A stretch of DNA of 46,267 bases from positions 1 to 46,267 of the forward strand of contig CAMIYC010000025.1 in NCBI GenBank assembly GCA_946402905.1. Direction: 5' to 3'. Below are positions 26,589 through 36,600 of the stretch, one piece after another. The stretch comes from an uncultured Prevotellaceae bacterium. GTDB taxonomy: Bacteria > Bacteroidota > Bacteroidia > Bacteroidales > Bacteroidaceae. The stretch's first letter is position 1. Every line of letters starts with the position of its first letter. Made by a program: the position numbers and the translations under genes. The notes beneath the pieces are model-generated. The model searched no databases. It was not told the origin of the DNA and saw only the letters and a program-made list of their open reading frames with translations.

Positions 26589-26620
26589 TGGGCGGCTTTG
26601 ACTATTGTCAAAGCCGCCCA
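26589..26620 (+). terminator. Strong terminator after the secreted protein gene
   Basis: TGGGCGGCTTTGAC-TATT-GTCAAAGCCGCCCA is a perfect 14-bp stem with a 4-base loop, 29 bases after the stop codon, followed by a T/C-rich stretch. It closes the SusCD/FAS1 cluster. Confidence 0.85.
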
Positions 26621-26675
26621 TCTCGTCTTCTGGTCTCATGTTGCAGTGTAACCTCAGCTGTTCTTTGGAAAATAG

Positions 26676-26866
26676 TCCTTTGTTTTCTTACACATCCACT
26701 CTCTATTTGCAGTGGTAATCAGTTCCCCCTCTAAGTTAGAGGTTGCTCTCCCCCGGGAAACGGGGGAGTCGGAGGGGGTGTTAGGGGGAGTGTGTACGCT
26801 TCATAGGTAACATTCACATGACATCTATACTACTACAAATTGTTTGTAATAAATTCTTGATAAAAA
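26676..26866. repeat. Degenerate copy of a dispersed MITE-like intergenic repeat
   Basis: Shares most of its sequence with 43339-43550: TCCTTTGTTTTCTTACAC at the left, GCAGTGGTAATCA, CCCCCTCTAAGTTAGAGG, CATTCACATGACATCTA, and AAATTCTTGATAAAAA at the right. The terminal inverted repeats are decayed here (AGTCCTTTGTT left; ACTACAAATTG right). An inner hairpin CTCCCCCG-GGAAA-CGGGGGAG occupies 26748-26768. No coding capacity. Confidence 0.65.
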
Positions 26867-26902
26867 AGGTAGAGAAAGTTCAGTAATTAATTATCCGTTT
26901 CA

Positions 26903-26934
26903 TTGCACGTTTTCAGATTTTCTTGTTATATTTG
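26903..26934 (+). promoter_or_regulatory. Promoter of the PP2C sensor gene
   Basis: TATATTTG (26927-26934) matches TAnnTTTG, with TTG (26903-26905) 21 bases upstream. The transcript would begin near 26941, which excludes the in-frame ATGs at 26903 and 26936 and supports the start at 26954. Confidence 0.6.
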
Positions 26935-26953
26935 CATGTTGATAAGCAATCTT

Positions 26954-29341
26954 ATGAAACTACCTGATTTCCTACGCCCCTCACGGTCGATAGCGGCGCG
27001 CCTCACATGGCGTGTCGTAGGCACGTTGTTGATTATTACATTGATCCTTTCTGGATTGTTTTTCCTTATCCTTTCGATTGGTGGGCTGGTGGTGCTGTCA
27101 GCACTCTATATTGCTAATATGAGCGCGATGGAAATGAAAATGGACAATGTGTTTACAGCGGTCGAAGTGGCCGTTTCCAACAGGATACCAGAAATAGAAA
27201 AAAATATCGACTCAGGAGGACAAGAGTACATGGCGCTCGAGCAACTGCTACAGCTCAACCCCAATCTTATCGGTGCTGCCATGGCACTCAACCCTGAGTG
27301 CGAACCCAAAAGAGGAAAGAGGTTTGCACCTTATGCCTATCGAGACAGTATTGGAATTAAAACCAAAAACCTCGATTCCCCTCAATATGATTATCTCTAT
27401 AAAGAGTGGTATACCAAGCCTCTCGATGAGGGAAAAGCCATCTGGACCGAACCTTATGTCGACGAGGGAGGTGGCGAAGTCATGATGATCACCTATTCCA
27501 CCCCCTTGGCCAACAGCAAAGGCGAGATTTATGCCGTACAGACCGCAGACATTTCATTGGACTGGCTGTCAGAACTCATACTCGACTTGGACAGCATCTA
27601 TAATGATGAGTATTATATGGGGATGGAAGACAGAGGAGGGGCAAGGTCATTCATCGTCACTGCCAATGGAAATTTTGTCGTACATCCCGACAAAGTGAAT
27701 GCCGATGGAGAGACTATATACGACTATCTAAATAAAAATAATTATAGAAGCGTTGGAACGTCTGTCGAGGAGATACTGAATAATAATACTTTCATGACCG
27801 TCCTTATTGGGAAGTCTGCAAATGGCCAATTTGTCTTCATAAAAAAAATCAAGCAGACCGGTTGGACAATTGTTGCAATGGTGCCTTTCAAAGACCTCCT
27901 CCAGCCTGTCAGTGCTTTTGTGCTTGTCTTCATCTTCGTGCTGGTCATTGCCCTTCTCATCGTAGGGCTCGTCTGCAGAATCAATATTCACAAAGTCACC
28001 AGGCCGCTCACGCAATTCGCACGCTCGGCCGTCGAAATCGCCGACGGCAACCTGGAGACACCCTTGCCGGAGATCAAGAGCAAAGACGAGATGCTCACAC
28101 TGCACGACTCCTTCTCTACCATGCAGCGGTCGCTGGTCAGTCAGATCGAGCAAATCAAAAAGGCCAACGAGGAGAAAGGACGTATAGAGGGCGAACTGCT
28201 CATAGCACGAAATATACAGATGTCGATGCTGCCCCAGACGTTCCCGGCATTCCCCGAAAGGAATGATATGGACATCTATGCGCTGCTCACACCGGCCAAG
28301 GAGGTGGGGGGAGACCTCTACGACTTCCTCATACGTGATGAGAAACTTTATTTCTGCGTAGGTGATGTGTCGGGCAAGGGGATGCCGGCGGCTATGGTCA
28401 TGGCCGTTATAAGGGCTTTGTTCCGTACTGCCTCGTCACACGACAGCAATCCAGGGAAAATAGCTGCAGGTATCAACGAAATGGTCGCCGAAGACAACGA
28501 CTCCAATATGTTCGTCACTTTGTTTGTCGGTGTTCTTGACCTTCCCTCAGGGAGACTGAGATACTGCAATGCAGGGCATAATCCACCATTGATCATCAAC
28601 GGGAGTGAGGTCAGCATGATGGCATGTGACCCCAACCTGCCACTGGGTATCATGGACAACTGGAAGTTTACCACACAAGAAATCTTCATCGAGCCACAGA
28701 CCACCGTCTTCCTATATACCGACGGGGTGACCGAGGCCGAGAATGCGCGTTTCGAGCAATTTCAGGAACAACGCATGATAGAAGTATCAAGACAGACCCA
28801 TCAGCAACCTCAGACATTGATAAAAGAAATGGAGAAAAAGATTAGTGAGTTCGTGGGCGACGCACCACAAAGTGATGATATGACCATGATGGCCATACAA
28901 TACACCAAGCAGCATGATCAGCAGGCGTTACTCCAGAAAAGCATAACGCTCTCCAATGATGTGGAACAGGTGCCACAGCTCTCGGCTTTCGTCGAGGAGG
29001 TCTGCGAGGAGGTTCAGGTAGACATGAGTACGGTCATGAGCATCAACCTGGCTATAGAGGAGGCGGTAGTCAATGTCATGAATTATGCCTATCCTACAGG
29101 TACCGTGGGAGAAATTCTCATCGAGGCGAAGGCCGACAACCGCAACCTGTTGTTTGTCATCACTGACTGGGGGAAACCGTTCGACCCCACCACTCAGGAG
29201 GATATCGACACTACTTTGCCGGCTGAAGACAGACTCATCGGAGGACTGGGCATTCACCTGGTAAGGCAAATTATGGATAGCATTAATTATGAACGCATCG
29301 GTGGGAAAAATGTGCTCTCGCTGAATAAGAAAGTAAACTAA
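26954..29341 (+). CDS. Sensor with Cache-like domain, HAMP, PP2C (SpoIIE-type) phosphatase and anti-sigma-type kinase domain
   Basis: A 795-residue membrane protein. TM1 lies near 15-55 and TM2 near 318-342 (FVLVFIFVLVIALLIVGLV); between them is a double-Cache-like extracytoplasmic domain (about 60-315; YKEWYTKPLDEGKAIWTEPY, MVPFKDLLQPV). HAMP follows (about 344-400), then a PP2C domain (about 415-640) with VGGDLYDF, GDVSGKGMPAAMVMA, YCNAGHNPPL, FLYTDGVTEAEN and SDDMTMMAI, and an RsbW-type HATPase (about 660-795) with N-box NLAIEEAVVNVMNYAYP, ITDWGKPFDP and GGLGIHLVRQI. Such proteins dephosphorylate and rephosphorylate a STAS antagonist; the STAS gene at 33245 is the likely partner. Having phosphatase and kinase-like domains in one chain is notable. 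Stop and next start are one base apart. Confidence 0.88.
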   Translation: MKLPDFLRPSRSIAARLTWRVVGTLLIITLILSGLFFLILSIGGLVVLSALYIANMSAMEMKMDNVFTAVEVAVSNRIPEIEKNIDSGGQEYMALEQLLQLNPNLIGAAMALNPECEPKRGKRFAPYAYRDSIGIKTKNLDSPQYDYLYKEWYTKPLDEGKAIWTEPYVDEGGGEVMMITYSTPLANSKGEIYAVQTADISLDWLSELILDLDSIYNDEYYMGMEDRGGARSFIVTANGNFVVHPDKVNADGETIYDYLNKNNYRSVGTSVEEILNNNTFMTVLIGKSANGQFVFIKKIKQTGWTIVAMVPFKDLLQPVSAFVLVFIFVLVIALLIVGLVCRINIHKVTRPLTQFARSAVEIADGNLETPLPEIKSKDEMLTLHDSFSTMQRSLVSQIEQIKKANEEKGRIEGELLIARNIQMSMLPQTFPAFPERNDMDIYALLTPAKEVGGDLYDFLIRDEKLYFCVGDVSGKGMPAAMVMAVIRALFRTASSHDSNPGKIAAGINEMVAEDNDSNMFVTLFVGVLDLPSGRLRYCNAGHNPPLIINGSEVSMMACDPNLPLGIMDNWKFTTQEIFIEPQTTVFLYTDGVTEAENARFEQFQEQRMIEVSRQTHQQPQTLIKEMEKKISEFVGDAPQSDDMTMMAIQYTKQHDQQALLQKSITLSNDVEQVPQLSAFVEEVCEEVQVDMSTVMSINLAIEEAVVNVMNYAYPTGTVGEILIEAKADNRNLLFVITDWGKPFDPTTQEDIDTTLPAEDRLIGGLGIHLVRQIMDSINYERIGGKNVLSLNKKVN

Positions 29342-29342
29342 T

Positions 29343-32234
29343 ATGACAGACATCATACTTTCAAGCTTTATCAGCCTTTTCGCACTCTTCGGAAAAGTGG
29401 AACAGGTAGACGAGGAGTGGGCAAAGAAAATGCTCGTCAACTATCTGCGACGCCATTTCGGCATACGCAATACGGATGTATATGTCGACTTGTATAGTGA
29501 TATGCGTATGGCGTATGAGATGACAGAAGACCTCGACAGCGAGAAAACAGTCACTTATATTTGCTCTTCATTGCATGGAAAAATACGCACCAGCGAGGAG
29601 GCGCTGCTTCTGCTGCGTGTGATGGAGTTCTGTGGGAGCAGTGATACCACAGACAACTCCATGTTTTCTACGATGGCCACACAATTACATATCTCAGGCG
29701 AACAGTACCGTGACTTCGCTGATTTTGTGGCAGGCAGGGAGAGCGAGCGAGTGAGATTACATCGGGTGGAAGGATTCGATGGCGTCATTAAGACTTTGTT
29801 GGAAAGGGAGACCGGACTGCTCATCTTCACCTACGATGGAAAGGACAGCGTCACCCTCAATGATGTGCCGGTGCTCGAGGGGGTATACCAGGTGTGGCAG
29901 CAGAGTAGTGTCGTGAAAAATGCGTTCGGAAAGCCTGTTTATTATTCTTCCATCATCAGCGCATACGACAAAGACAAACAGCAGACCGCAAAAGTGGAAT
30001 TCTGCGGCCGTGACATCAACTTCAGGTTCCCCAATAGCGACAATGGCATGCACGACCTCAGTTTCACACTCAGAAACGGGGAGATGCTGGCTATCATGGG
30101 AGGGTCAGGTACAGGAAAGACCACACTTTTGTCGCTGCTCAATGGATCTTTGAAACCGCAACAGGGAAGCATCACCATCAATGGGCACGATATCGCAGAG
30201 CCGGAGGCCAAAAACCTGATAGGTTTCGTGCCGCAGGACGACTTGCTCATTGAGGAACTCACCGTCTATCAGAACCTTTGGTTCACCGCCAAACTCTGTT
30301 TTGAGCGACTGACCGAAGAGGAAATTGACCGCAGGGTGAACAAAACGCTCAAAGACCTGGGGCTATATGCCGCAAAAGACCTCAAAGTGGGGTCGGCCAT
30401 CAATAAATACATTTCCGGAGGACAGAGAAAACGACTCAATATTGCATTGGAGTTGATCAGGGAGCCTGCAGTGCTCTTTCTTGACGAACCGACATCAGGA
30501 CTCTCGTCTGCCGATACAGAGAAAGTCATACTCCTGCTGAAAGAGCAGACGCTCAAGGGCAAACTGATCATCGTCAACATCCATCAGCCGTCAAGTGATG
30601 TATACAAGCTTTTCGACCGACTCTGGCTGCTCGACAAGGGCGGGTATCCTGTGTTTGACGGCAATCCCATTGATGCCATCACCTATTTCAAGGAGGCGGC
30701 CAATTATGCCGACGCTGATACCAGCGCATGCCCCACATGCGGAAGCGTCAATCCGGAAATCGTGCTCAATATCATCGACGAGAAAGCACTCAACAATATG
30801 GGTGAACAATCCGATGAGAGGAAGATGACACCACAAAACTGGCATGAGCTGTACCTGAAAAACCGGGGCCGGATGGACGCGCCGGAAGTCTTTGAGATGC
30901 CGGTGTCGGATCAGAGAAAACCTGGAGCCCTCAAGCAGTTTGCCATCTTCTTGCATCGTAACATCATGACCAAGGTCACCAACATCCAATACCTGGTCAT
31001 CACGCTGTCTGTCGCTCCGCTGCTCGCCGTCATCTGCGCATTGCTCACCAGGTTCGCACCGCCGGAGGGATACTCCGTGATGGACAACAAAAACCTGATC
31101 AGCTATTTCTTTATGGCGGTCATCGTCGCTACTTTCACGGGGATGAGTGGCAGTGCCGAGGAAATCATCAAAGACAGGGCCCTGCTGAAGCGTGAGAGGT
31201 TCCTCAGCCTGTCTTACCAGAGCTATATATGGTCCAAAATCGTTTTCATGGCCGGGGTCTCGCTCTTGCAGACGTTCCTCTTTATCGTCGTGGGCAATAA
31301 TATCATGGGATTACATGGGCTGTTCGGCACATGGTGGCTCATTCTCTTCGTCACAGCATTACTCGCCAATCTCACCGGATTGCTCCTCTCGCAGTGCCTC
31401 AACTCTGTGGTGGCTATTTATATCTGCATACCGCTCTTGCTCATACCACAGATATTGTTGTGCGGGCTGGTCGTCAATTTCAACGACCTCACACCCAAAA
31501 GTACCACGGGCAATGTGCCGCTGATCGGTGATGTCATACCGTCAAGATGGGCGTTCGAGGCGCTGGCTGTCACATCTTTTGCTGACAACCCCTATGAGAA
31601 ACCTTTGTTCGACATCGATAAGGAGAAGTATGAGACGCAGTTCTACAACATGGGATTGCTCTACGAACTACAGTCGCAGCTGGAGACGTGGAAGCATGAA
31701 CAGGCCGGGGGAAATGCCGGCAGGCCGGAGCATCTGGATGTGATCAAGACCAATCTGCACCTCGTCACCGACTTTTGCCACATGCAGCCTTATCAGGGCG
31801 ACTGGTCCTATCAGACCCTGCGCGACTATATGAAGGATGCCGAGAAAATACTCTCAAAGCGTGGTAATCAGGCCACACTCAAGGCTGACAGGAAAATCGC
31901 AGAATACATCAGGGAGTTTGGGAAAGAACACCTCCTGGAGTTGAAACGTGACAACTACAACTTGAGGCTGGAGGATTTCGTGGTGGGAGCCGACCAGCAA
32001 CGCTTGCTCGATGTGGTCGACGGCCATGTCGTGCCGCGCTCAGGTATGGTGTTCGTCACGCCCCTCAGCCACAACGGGAGGGCTCCGTTCTATAGTAGCG
32101 AGAAGGTCATCGGTGATTGGCATGTCAAGACGCTATGGATCAACATGGCCGTCATGCTGCTGATGTGTGTCGTCGCCGCTATTTTGCTACTCACGGATTT
32201 CCCAGGACGATACCTCAGAAAAAACGTAAATTAA
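29343..32234 (+). CDS. ABCG-like ABC transporter (ATPase fused to membrane domain) with extra N-terminal domain
   Basis: A 963-residue half transporter. An N-terminal helical region (about 1-130), perhaps TerB-like, is followed by a linker (130-220), the ATPase domain with Walker A GGSGTGKTT (253-261), signature SGGQRKR (358-364) and Walker B VLFLDEP (377-383), a cysteine pair CPTC (near 464), and an ABC2-type membrane domain from about 530 (YLVITLSVAPLLAVICALL, ISYFFMAVIVATFTGMSG, VFMAGVSLLQTFLFIVVG, IYICIPLLLIPQILLCGLVV). A long soluble insert (about 750-925) precedes the last membrane segment (MAVMLLMCVVAAILLLTDF). ATPase-before-membrane order and motif EPTSGLSSADT fit the ABCG family. Substrate unknown. 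It starts one base after the PP2C sensor gene, so the transporter is probably controlled with, or by, that sensor. Confidence 0.85.
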   Translation: MTDIILSSFISLFALFGKVEQVDEEWAKKMLVNYLRRHFGIRNTDVYVDLYSDMRMAYEMTEDLDSEKTVTYICSSLHGKIRTSEEALLLLRVMEFCGSSDTTDNSMFSTMATQLHISGEQYRDFADFVAGRESERVRLHRVEGFDGVIKTLLERETGLLIFTYDGKDSVTLNDVPVLEGVYQVWQQSSVVKNAFGKPVYYSSIISAYDKDKQQTAKVEFCGRDINFRFPNSDNGMHDLSFTLRNGEMLAIMGGSGTGKTTLLSLLNGSLKPQQGSITINGHDIAEPEAKNLIGFVPQDDLLIEELTVYQNLWFTAKLCFERLTEEEIDRRVNKTLKDLGLYAAKDLKVGSAINKYISGGQRKRLNIALELIREPAVLFLDEPTSGLSSADTEKVILLLKEQTLKGKLIIVNIHQPSSDVYKLFDRLWLLDKGGYPVFDGNPIDAITYFKEAANYADADTSACPTCGSVNPEIVLNIIDEKALNNMGEQSDERKMTPQNWHELYLKNRGRMDAPEVFEMPVSDQRKPGALKQFAIFLHRNIMTKVTNIQYLVITLSVAPLLAVICALLTRFAPPEGYSVMDNKNLISYFFMAVIVATFTGMSGSAEEIIKDRALLKRERFLSLSYQSYIWSKIVFMAGVSLLQTFLFIVVGNNIMGLHGLFGTWWLILFVTALLANLTGLLLSQCLNSVVAIYICIPLLLIPQILLCGLVVNFNDLTPKSTTGNVPLIGDVIPSRWAFEALAVTSFADNPYEKPLFDIDKEKYETQFYNMGLLYELQSQLETWKHEQAGGNAGRPEHLDVIKTNLHLVTDFCHMQPYQGDWSYQTLRDYMKDAEKILSKRGNQATLKADRKIAEYIREFGKEHLLELKRDNYNLRLEDFVVGADQQRLLDVVDGHVVPRSGMVFVTPLSHNGRAPFYSSEKVIGDWHVKTLWINMAVMLLMCVVAAILLLTDFPGRYLRKNVN

Positions 32235-32298
32235 ATATTATTGTGATAAATTGTATAAAAAGATGACGCACTATAGCGTTTTTCTTAAAAATTTTATC

Positions 32299-32306
32299 TA
32301 TTTTTG
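32299..32306 (+). promoter_or_regulatory. -7 element upstream of the small lipoprotein gene
   Basis: TATTTTTG matches TAnnTTTG; no clear -33 TTTG is seen. The leader would be about 85 bases. This gives the lipoprotein and STAS genes a promoter of their own within the block. Confidence 0.5.
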
Positions 32307-32398
32307 CAGAGAAATATGCCCGATGAATGGGCAAAGCCGTTTTAGCTGAGACAAATCTAATGAAATGAATCTTTAATAATTATCAAAATCAAAACAAA

Positions 32399-33196
32399 AT
32401 GAAGAAATTATCCATTTTAGCTATTGCTTTTGTGGCCATCGTTTTGGCTGCTTGTGGAGGCAAGAAAGTTGAGCAAACTGACAAGGCTGAGGGAGAGAAG
32501 AGTTTTGAGCAGGAGCAGATTGAGGCCAGCATCAAGGTGCAGGTCGACAGCATCGCTGCTGAACTCGGACAGCTCAAGCAGTTCCCGTTCGTACAGGAGG
32601 GAGCCGACCTGAAGCTCACAAATGAGGAAAAACAGGTGAAGCCCGAGTATCTTTTCAGCCCGGCAGTGGCAGAGGAAGCTACCACCCTGGCCGAGAAGTA
32701 TCGCATTCTGAGCGCACTCAGCGTAGACCGTAAAATCGCTGCTCTCTATGAAATGCCGACCGATGAGTATGACAAAGCTATCGCAAAACTGTCTGCTGAC
32801 ATCAACGACCCCTCTTTCAAGGTGATCGACAATGCCAACAGTCTTTTCGAGACCACCGGAGCTCTCTATGATGCCATGAATGAGAACGGACGCATCAACT
32901 ATTTCTGGCAGCTCGCTTCTTCTGCTCTTGTAGAGCAACTCTATGTGGTCAACCAGAATGCAGACAAGTTCCTCAGCGTCTTCGACGACAAGGCCGCTTC
33001 CAACGTCACATACCGCATCGTCCTGGTGCTCGACGCTTTGAAGAACCTCACACAGTACGATCCTGAGATCAAGCCCGTAGCTGAGGCACTCGCTTCTCTC
33101 GAGCCACTCAATGCCACTACTGTCGATGAGCTGAAGGCTCAGATGGCTGAGGCTAAAGAAAAGATCGAAGCTGCACGCAAGGCTTTGGTGAAGTAA
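32399..33196 (+). CDS. Small helical lipoprotein of unknown function
   Basis: A 265-residue lipoprotein: type II signal with lipobox LAAC (Cys19), a Gly-Gly-Lys-Lys linker, an acidic stretch, then an almost wholly alpha-helical domain (QEQIEASIKVQVDSIAAELGQL, TTLAEKYRILSALSVDRKIAALYEM, LAQMAEAKEKIEAARKAL-like C-terminus). I do not recognise a named family. The CGGKK sequence after the cysteine is not the acidic export signal, so a periplasm-facing position is more likely. It lies between the ABC transporter and the STAS protein, 48 bases before the latter, and may belong to the same signalling or envelope module. Confidence 0.75.
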   Translation: MKKLSILAIAFVAIVLAACGGKKVEQTDKAEGEKSFEQEQIEASIKVQVDSIAAELGQLKQFPFVQEGADLKLTNEEKQVKPEYLFSPAVAEEATTLAEKYRILSALSVDRKIAALYEMPTDEYDKAIAKLSADINDPSFKVIDNANSLFETTGALYDAMNENGRINYFWQLASSALVEQLYVVNQNADKFLSVFDDKAASNVTYRIVLVLDALKNLTQYDPEIKPVAEALASLEPLNATTVDELKAQMAEAKEKIEAARKALVK

Positions 33197-33244
33197 ACCA
33201 TACACGATAAAGACGGCATTCGGATATTAACTCAACTGATAAAC

Positions 33245-33547
33245 ATGACTTTAGACATCAAACAACATCCGGGAGGCATGACGGCCACTTTCTGTGGCAG
33301 GCTCGATACTCCATCAGCCATCAAGGCCCAGCAGGAGATCGCTCCCCTGTTGGAGAATGCCGACAAAGAGATTATTTTGGATTGCGGTCAGCTGGAGTAT
33401 ATCAGCAGTTCTGGATTGAGAATCTTCCTTGCCATACGCAAGGAGGTAGCCGCTAAGGGCGGAAAGGTCATCGTAGAGCATATCAGTGATGATATCAAGA
33501 AAGTTTTTATGATGACTGGGTTCATCCAGTTGTTTGAAGTGCGATAA
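33245..33547 (+). CDS. STAS-domain anti-sigma factor antagonist
   Basis: A 100-residue single STAS domain (SpoIIAA/RsbV type): FCGRLDTPSA, EIILDCGQLEYISSSGLRIFLAIRKEV, GGKVIVEHISDDIKKVFMMTGF. In SpoIIAA the phosphorylated serine follows an aspartate in the sequence DSSGL; the equivalent here is Ser55 in ISSSGL, with Ser54 in place of the aspartate. It is the expected substrate of the PP2C/HATPase protein encoded upstream, giving a partner switch. No separate RsbW or sigma-B-type factor is seen in the window, so the downstream target is unknown. A perfect terminator follows. Confidence 0.9.
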   Translation: MTLDIKQHPGGMTATFCGRLDTPSAIKAQQEIAPLLENADKEIILDCGQLEYISSSGLRIFLAIRKEVAAKGGKVIVEHISDDIKKVFMMTGFIQLFEVR

Positions 33548-33581
33548 CTCTGGCAAGACTGATAGCCAGTTACAAAATAGC

Positions 33582-33633
33582 TTTCATCATAAAAGGCCGG
33601 CTGCATCTGCGCAGCCGGCCTTTTATGATGAAA
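33582..33633. terminator. Perfect bidirectional terminator between converging genes
   Basis: A 23-bp perfect stem (33582-33604 with 33611-33633) and 6-base loop ATCTGC; the core is AAAAGGCCGGCTGC...GCAGCCGGCCTTTT, so A and T runs flank the GC stem on both strands. It lies between the STAS gene (plus) and the pectate lyase gene (minus) and serves both. Confidence 0.92.
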
Positions 33634-33647
33634 TGTCATTCGATATC

Positions 33648-36600
33648 CTACATCACTACTTTCTTGCAGGTGGTCTTCCCGTCTGCCTCTGTGATGCGTT
33701 TGATATAGAGACCGTTGGTGGGCGACTGTATGCGCTCGCCCGTGGTGCTGAAATACTCTGTACGCTGCGACGAACCATGGCCTGATACAGGTGATATGCC
33801 CGATGGGTCGTCTTCACCTCCCGACACCTTGATCACTCCTCTGGTGTAAAGCTCGCTCGTGTCCCATGTCTGGCCTTCGCCGGGGGTGGAAGGGATAATC
33901 TCGGCAAACTCACCCGAGATGCCGCCTGTGGCTGAGAATACTTGGTAGGTGGTGGAGGCGTAGGGGGCTTCGTCAAACTTCCCCTCAGACAGGCGCAGGA
34001 CAGCGCCTTCTTTCAGAGTGATAGCGCCTTTCACGTTGATGGTGTTGCAAGTGGTGCGGTTGGCCTGCACACTCACGATGCCGCCGGCGTTCACCGTCAG
34101 GCTGCTGCCCAGGGTGAGCATCTTCCCGCCGATCTCTTCGTCACCGGCCTGGATGGCACCGCCTTCGTTGATGGTCACAGCACCCGTGATGCTGCCCGTG
34201 CCGGCCAGGGTGGCTTCATTGCTCACACTCACGCTGCCTTTGCCGCTGTTCTTGCCGTTCACAATGAGCTTGCCGCCTTTCACCTGAGTGCTGCCGCTGT
34301 AGACGTTGTTGCCGGTCAGACGCCAGTAGCCCACACCTTCTTTGATGATGTTGGTCGTCCCGTCGTATTTCGAGTTCGTGCTGCTCGCGCAGTTGTCGAT
34401 GATGCCTTTGAAGGTCTCGTCGGTGTTGGCACCGCCTACATGCCACGTCATCACATGCCCGGAGGTGTTCTTGCTCGAACCGCTGAGATACGTGCCTTGG
34501 TCTCCGCTCAGGCCGCCTAAGTATAGCTCGCCGTTGGTGCCCCAGTAGATTACACGGGTGTTGCCTTTCAGGTAGATGGTGTTGTTGGGCATGCCTTGGT
34601 AGGAGTTGTTGTAAAGCATCAGCTGTGCCCCATTGCTGCTATTGCCCAGGCCGTTGGCTATAAGGGTGCCGTAGAAGCCGCGCCAGTCGCCGGTGATATA
34701 TTCTCTCACCCAGTTGATCTCCCATTCGAGGGTACCGCTGCCGGTGATGGTACTCTTGATAGAGCAGTTGCGGCAGAAATAGACCTTGGAGTAGGTGTCG
34801 CTGGCCGACTCAATGGGGAAGTCGTAGGTGGCGTAGGTGTCATTGGTGTCTTGGGTGCGGAATTCGCCGCCGGCCAATACCAGCTTTGAGGTCTTGCCCA
34901 GGTCGCAGATCTTGTCTGTCCATAGTTTGGATACACCGTTGAGCTTGAGAATGCCGCCCCTGACAATGGTGGGACCATCGTAGCTGAAGAAGCCTTTGTT
35001 GGTGGGGGAGAGGGTTCCCTCTCCGTCGAGGATGAGACCGCCGTCGCCTTCCATCTGCCCGCTCATGCTGACATTGGCTTCGGGGTTGGTGATGTGCAGT
35101 TCGGTGTCTTTGTAGATCACGGCGCCACGGTTGGTCGTGGCGTTGCCCCCGGTATATCTCCAGATGCCTCCATACCATATCCAGTTTTGGGGATAGTCCA
35201 GACTGGAGCCGATCGAACTGGCCACACCTCCGTTCTTCAGGCTGCTGAAGCTGATCTCGCCGCCACGCAGTACGGTAGCTCCCGTGTAGTCGTTGATAGT
35301 GTTGAGGGTCAGTACACCCGATCCGGCTTTGTTCAACGACCCGTCGCCGCTGATCTTGCCGCTGCCGGAGAGGGTCAGGTCGCCATTGCCTGTCACTACT
35401 ACATTCGTGGGAGATACGGTCTCGTTAAGCGTGATGGTGGCGTCATTGCTGATGGGGAAGAGCACTTGACCGCCGTCTTCGTATATGCCTTGGTCCCAAG
35501 AGGGGGATGTAGTGTCCCATACACCGTCGCCGCCCATCCATGTGTAGTCGGGCTCATAATTGTCCACGTCTATCAGGTCTACTTGTTCTTGCTGGGTCTT
35601 GGCGGTGATGAGGGCGTAGCCCGACTTTTCCGACCCCTTGACGGCACAGACACGCACTTGGTAGGCGGTGCTCGCTGTCACACCGCTGGCGATCACGAAA
35701 CTCGTAGCACCGGCAGTGGTCCGGCCTACTTCGACATAGGCTCCGTCTTTCTCAATCTCTATGGCGAAGCCTTCTTCGCCGGTCGTCCAGTCGCGCCAGC
35801 TGAGGCTGATGCTGGTCGGGGTGGCATCGGTCTGTTCCAGCATTTGCGGGGTGCGCAGGTAGGGTTGGACATCGGTGGCGCTGATGCTGTTGATGTAGTT
35901 CTCTATGTTGGTGTAGCCATTGTCTGAGAGGGTCATGGCATCGTTCTGATGGGCATTGGTGCCATGGGCGTTCTCCCATTCATCGGGCATGCCGTCGCCG
36001 TCGCTGTCGGTGCGGCTGGTGCCGCTCCACATATTCCACGCTGTGGGCTTGCCGATGGGCAGGGCGTCCTCGGTTGAGATGAGTATGCCTGCGGTGCCCA
36101 GTGAGAGGCATTCGTCTACCATGTAGCAGTCGGCCAGGTCGCGGTAGGGCAGCGAGGCGCCTACATCGGGCAGCAAGGCGTCGGTCAGAGTGGTGGCTCC
36201 GATGATGTCGAGGGATGGGTAGGGATAGGGCTCCGGTTCAAACGTCGGGCCGCCTCCGTATTCGCTGTGGGGTATCTCATAGGGGTTGAGCACCCCGTCC
36301 TTGTTCTTGTCTTGCCAGTTGTCGTCGGCATAGATGTGGAAGTCGCTGTTGGCGGAGGTACAGGCGTTGCCGCCACCTGCCGGGCCGTTGATGAAGAGGT
36401 TGCCCTGGGTGTTGGCATAGCTCTTGCCCTGTGAGTCGCCCCCCATCAGGTAGCAGCCGTTTTTCCAGTTGTAGACGATGTTGTTGACAAACTGATGTGC
36501 ACCTTTCACTTTGTTGTTACGGGTGCCGTTGTCGCAGTAGAAGTTGCGGTAGAGCGTGATACTGTCGGCTTGCATCAGACCGCCGGCTGAATGGGTGAGC

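Larger units (their letters stand above)
26561..26953. other. Intergenic region: terminator, degenerate MITE-like repeat, promoter
   Basis: This 393-base gap holds the terminator at 26589-26620, a repeat copy at 26676-26866 that is also found at 43339-43550, and the promoter of the PP2C gene at 26903-26934. No coding sequence is supported. Confidence 0.7.

Noticed and set aside
26676..26866. Insertion sequence remnant with transposase
   Set aside because: No transposase-like reading frame is present; only a short non-coding repeat is supported.
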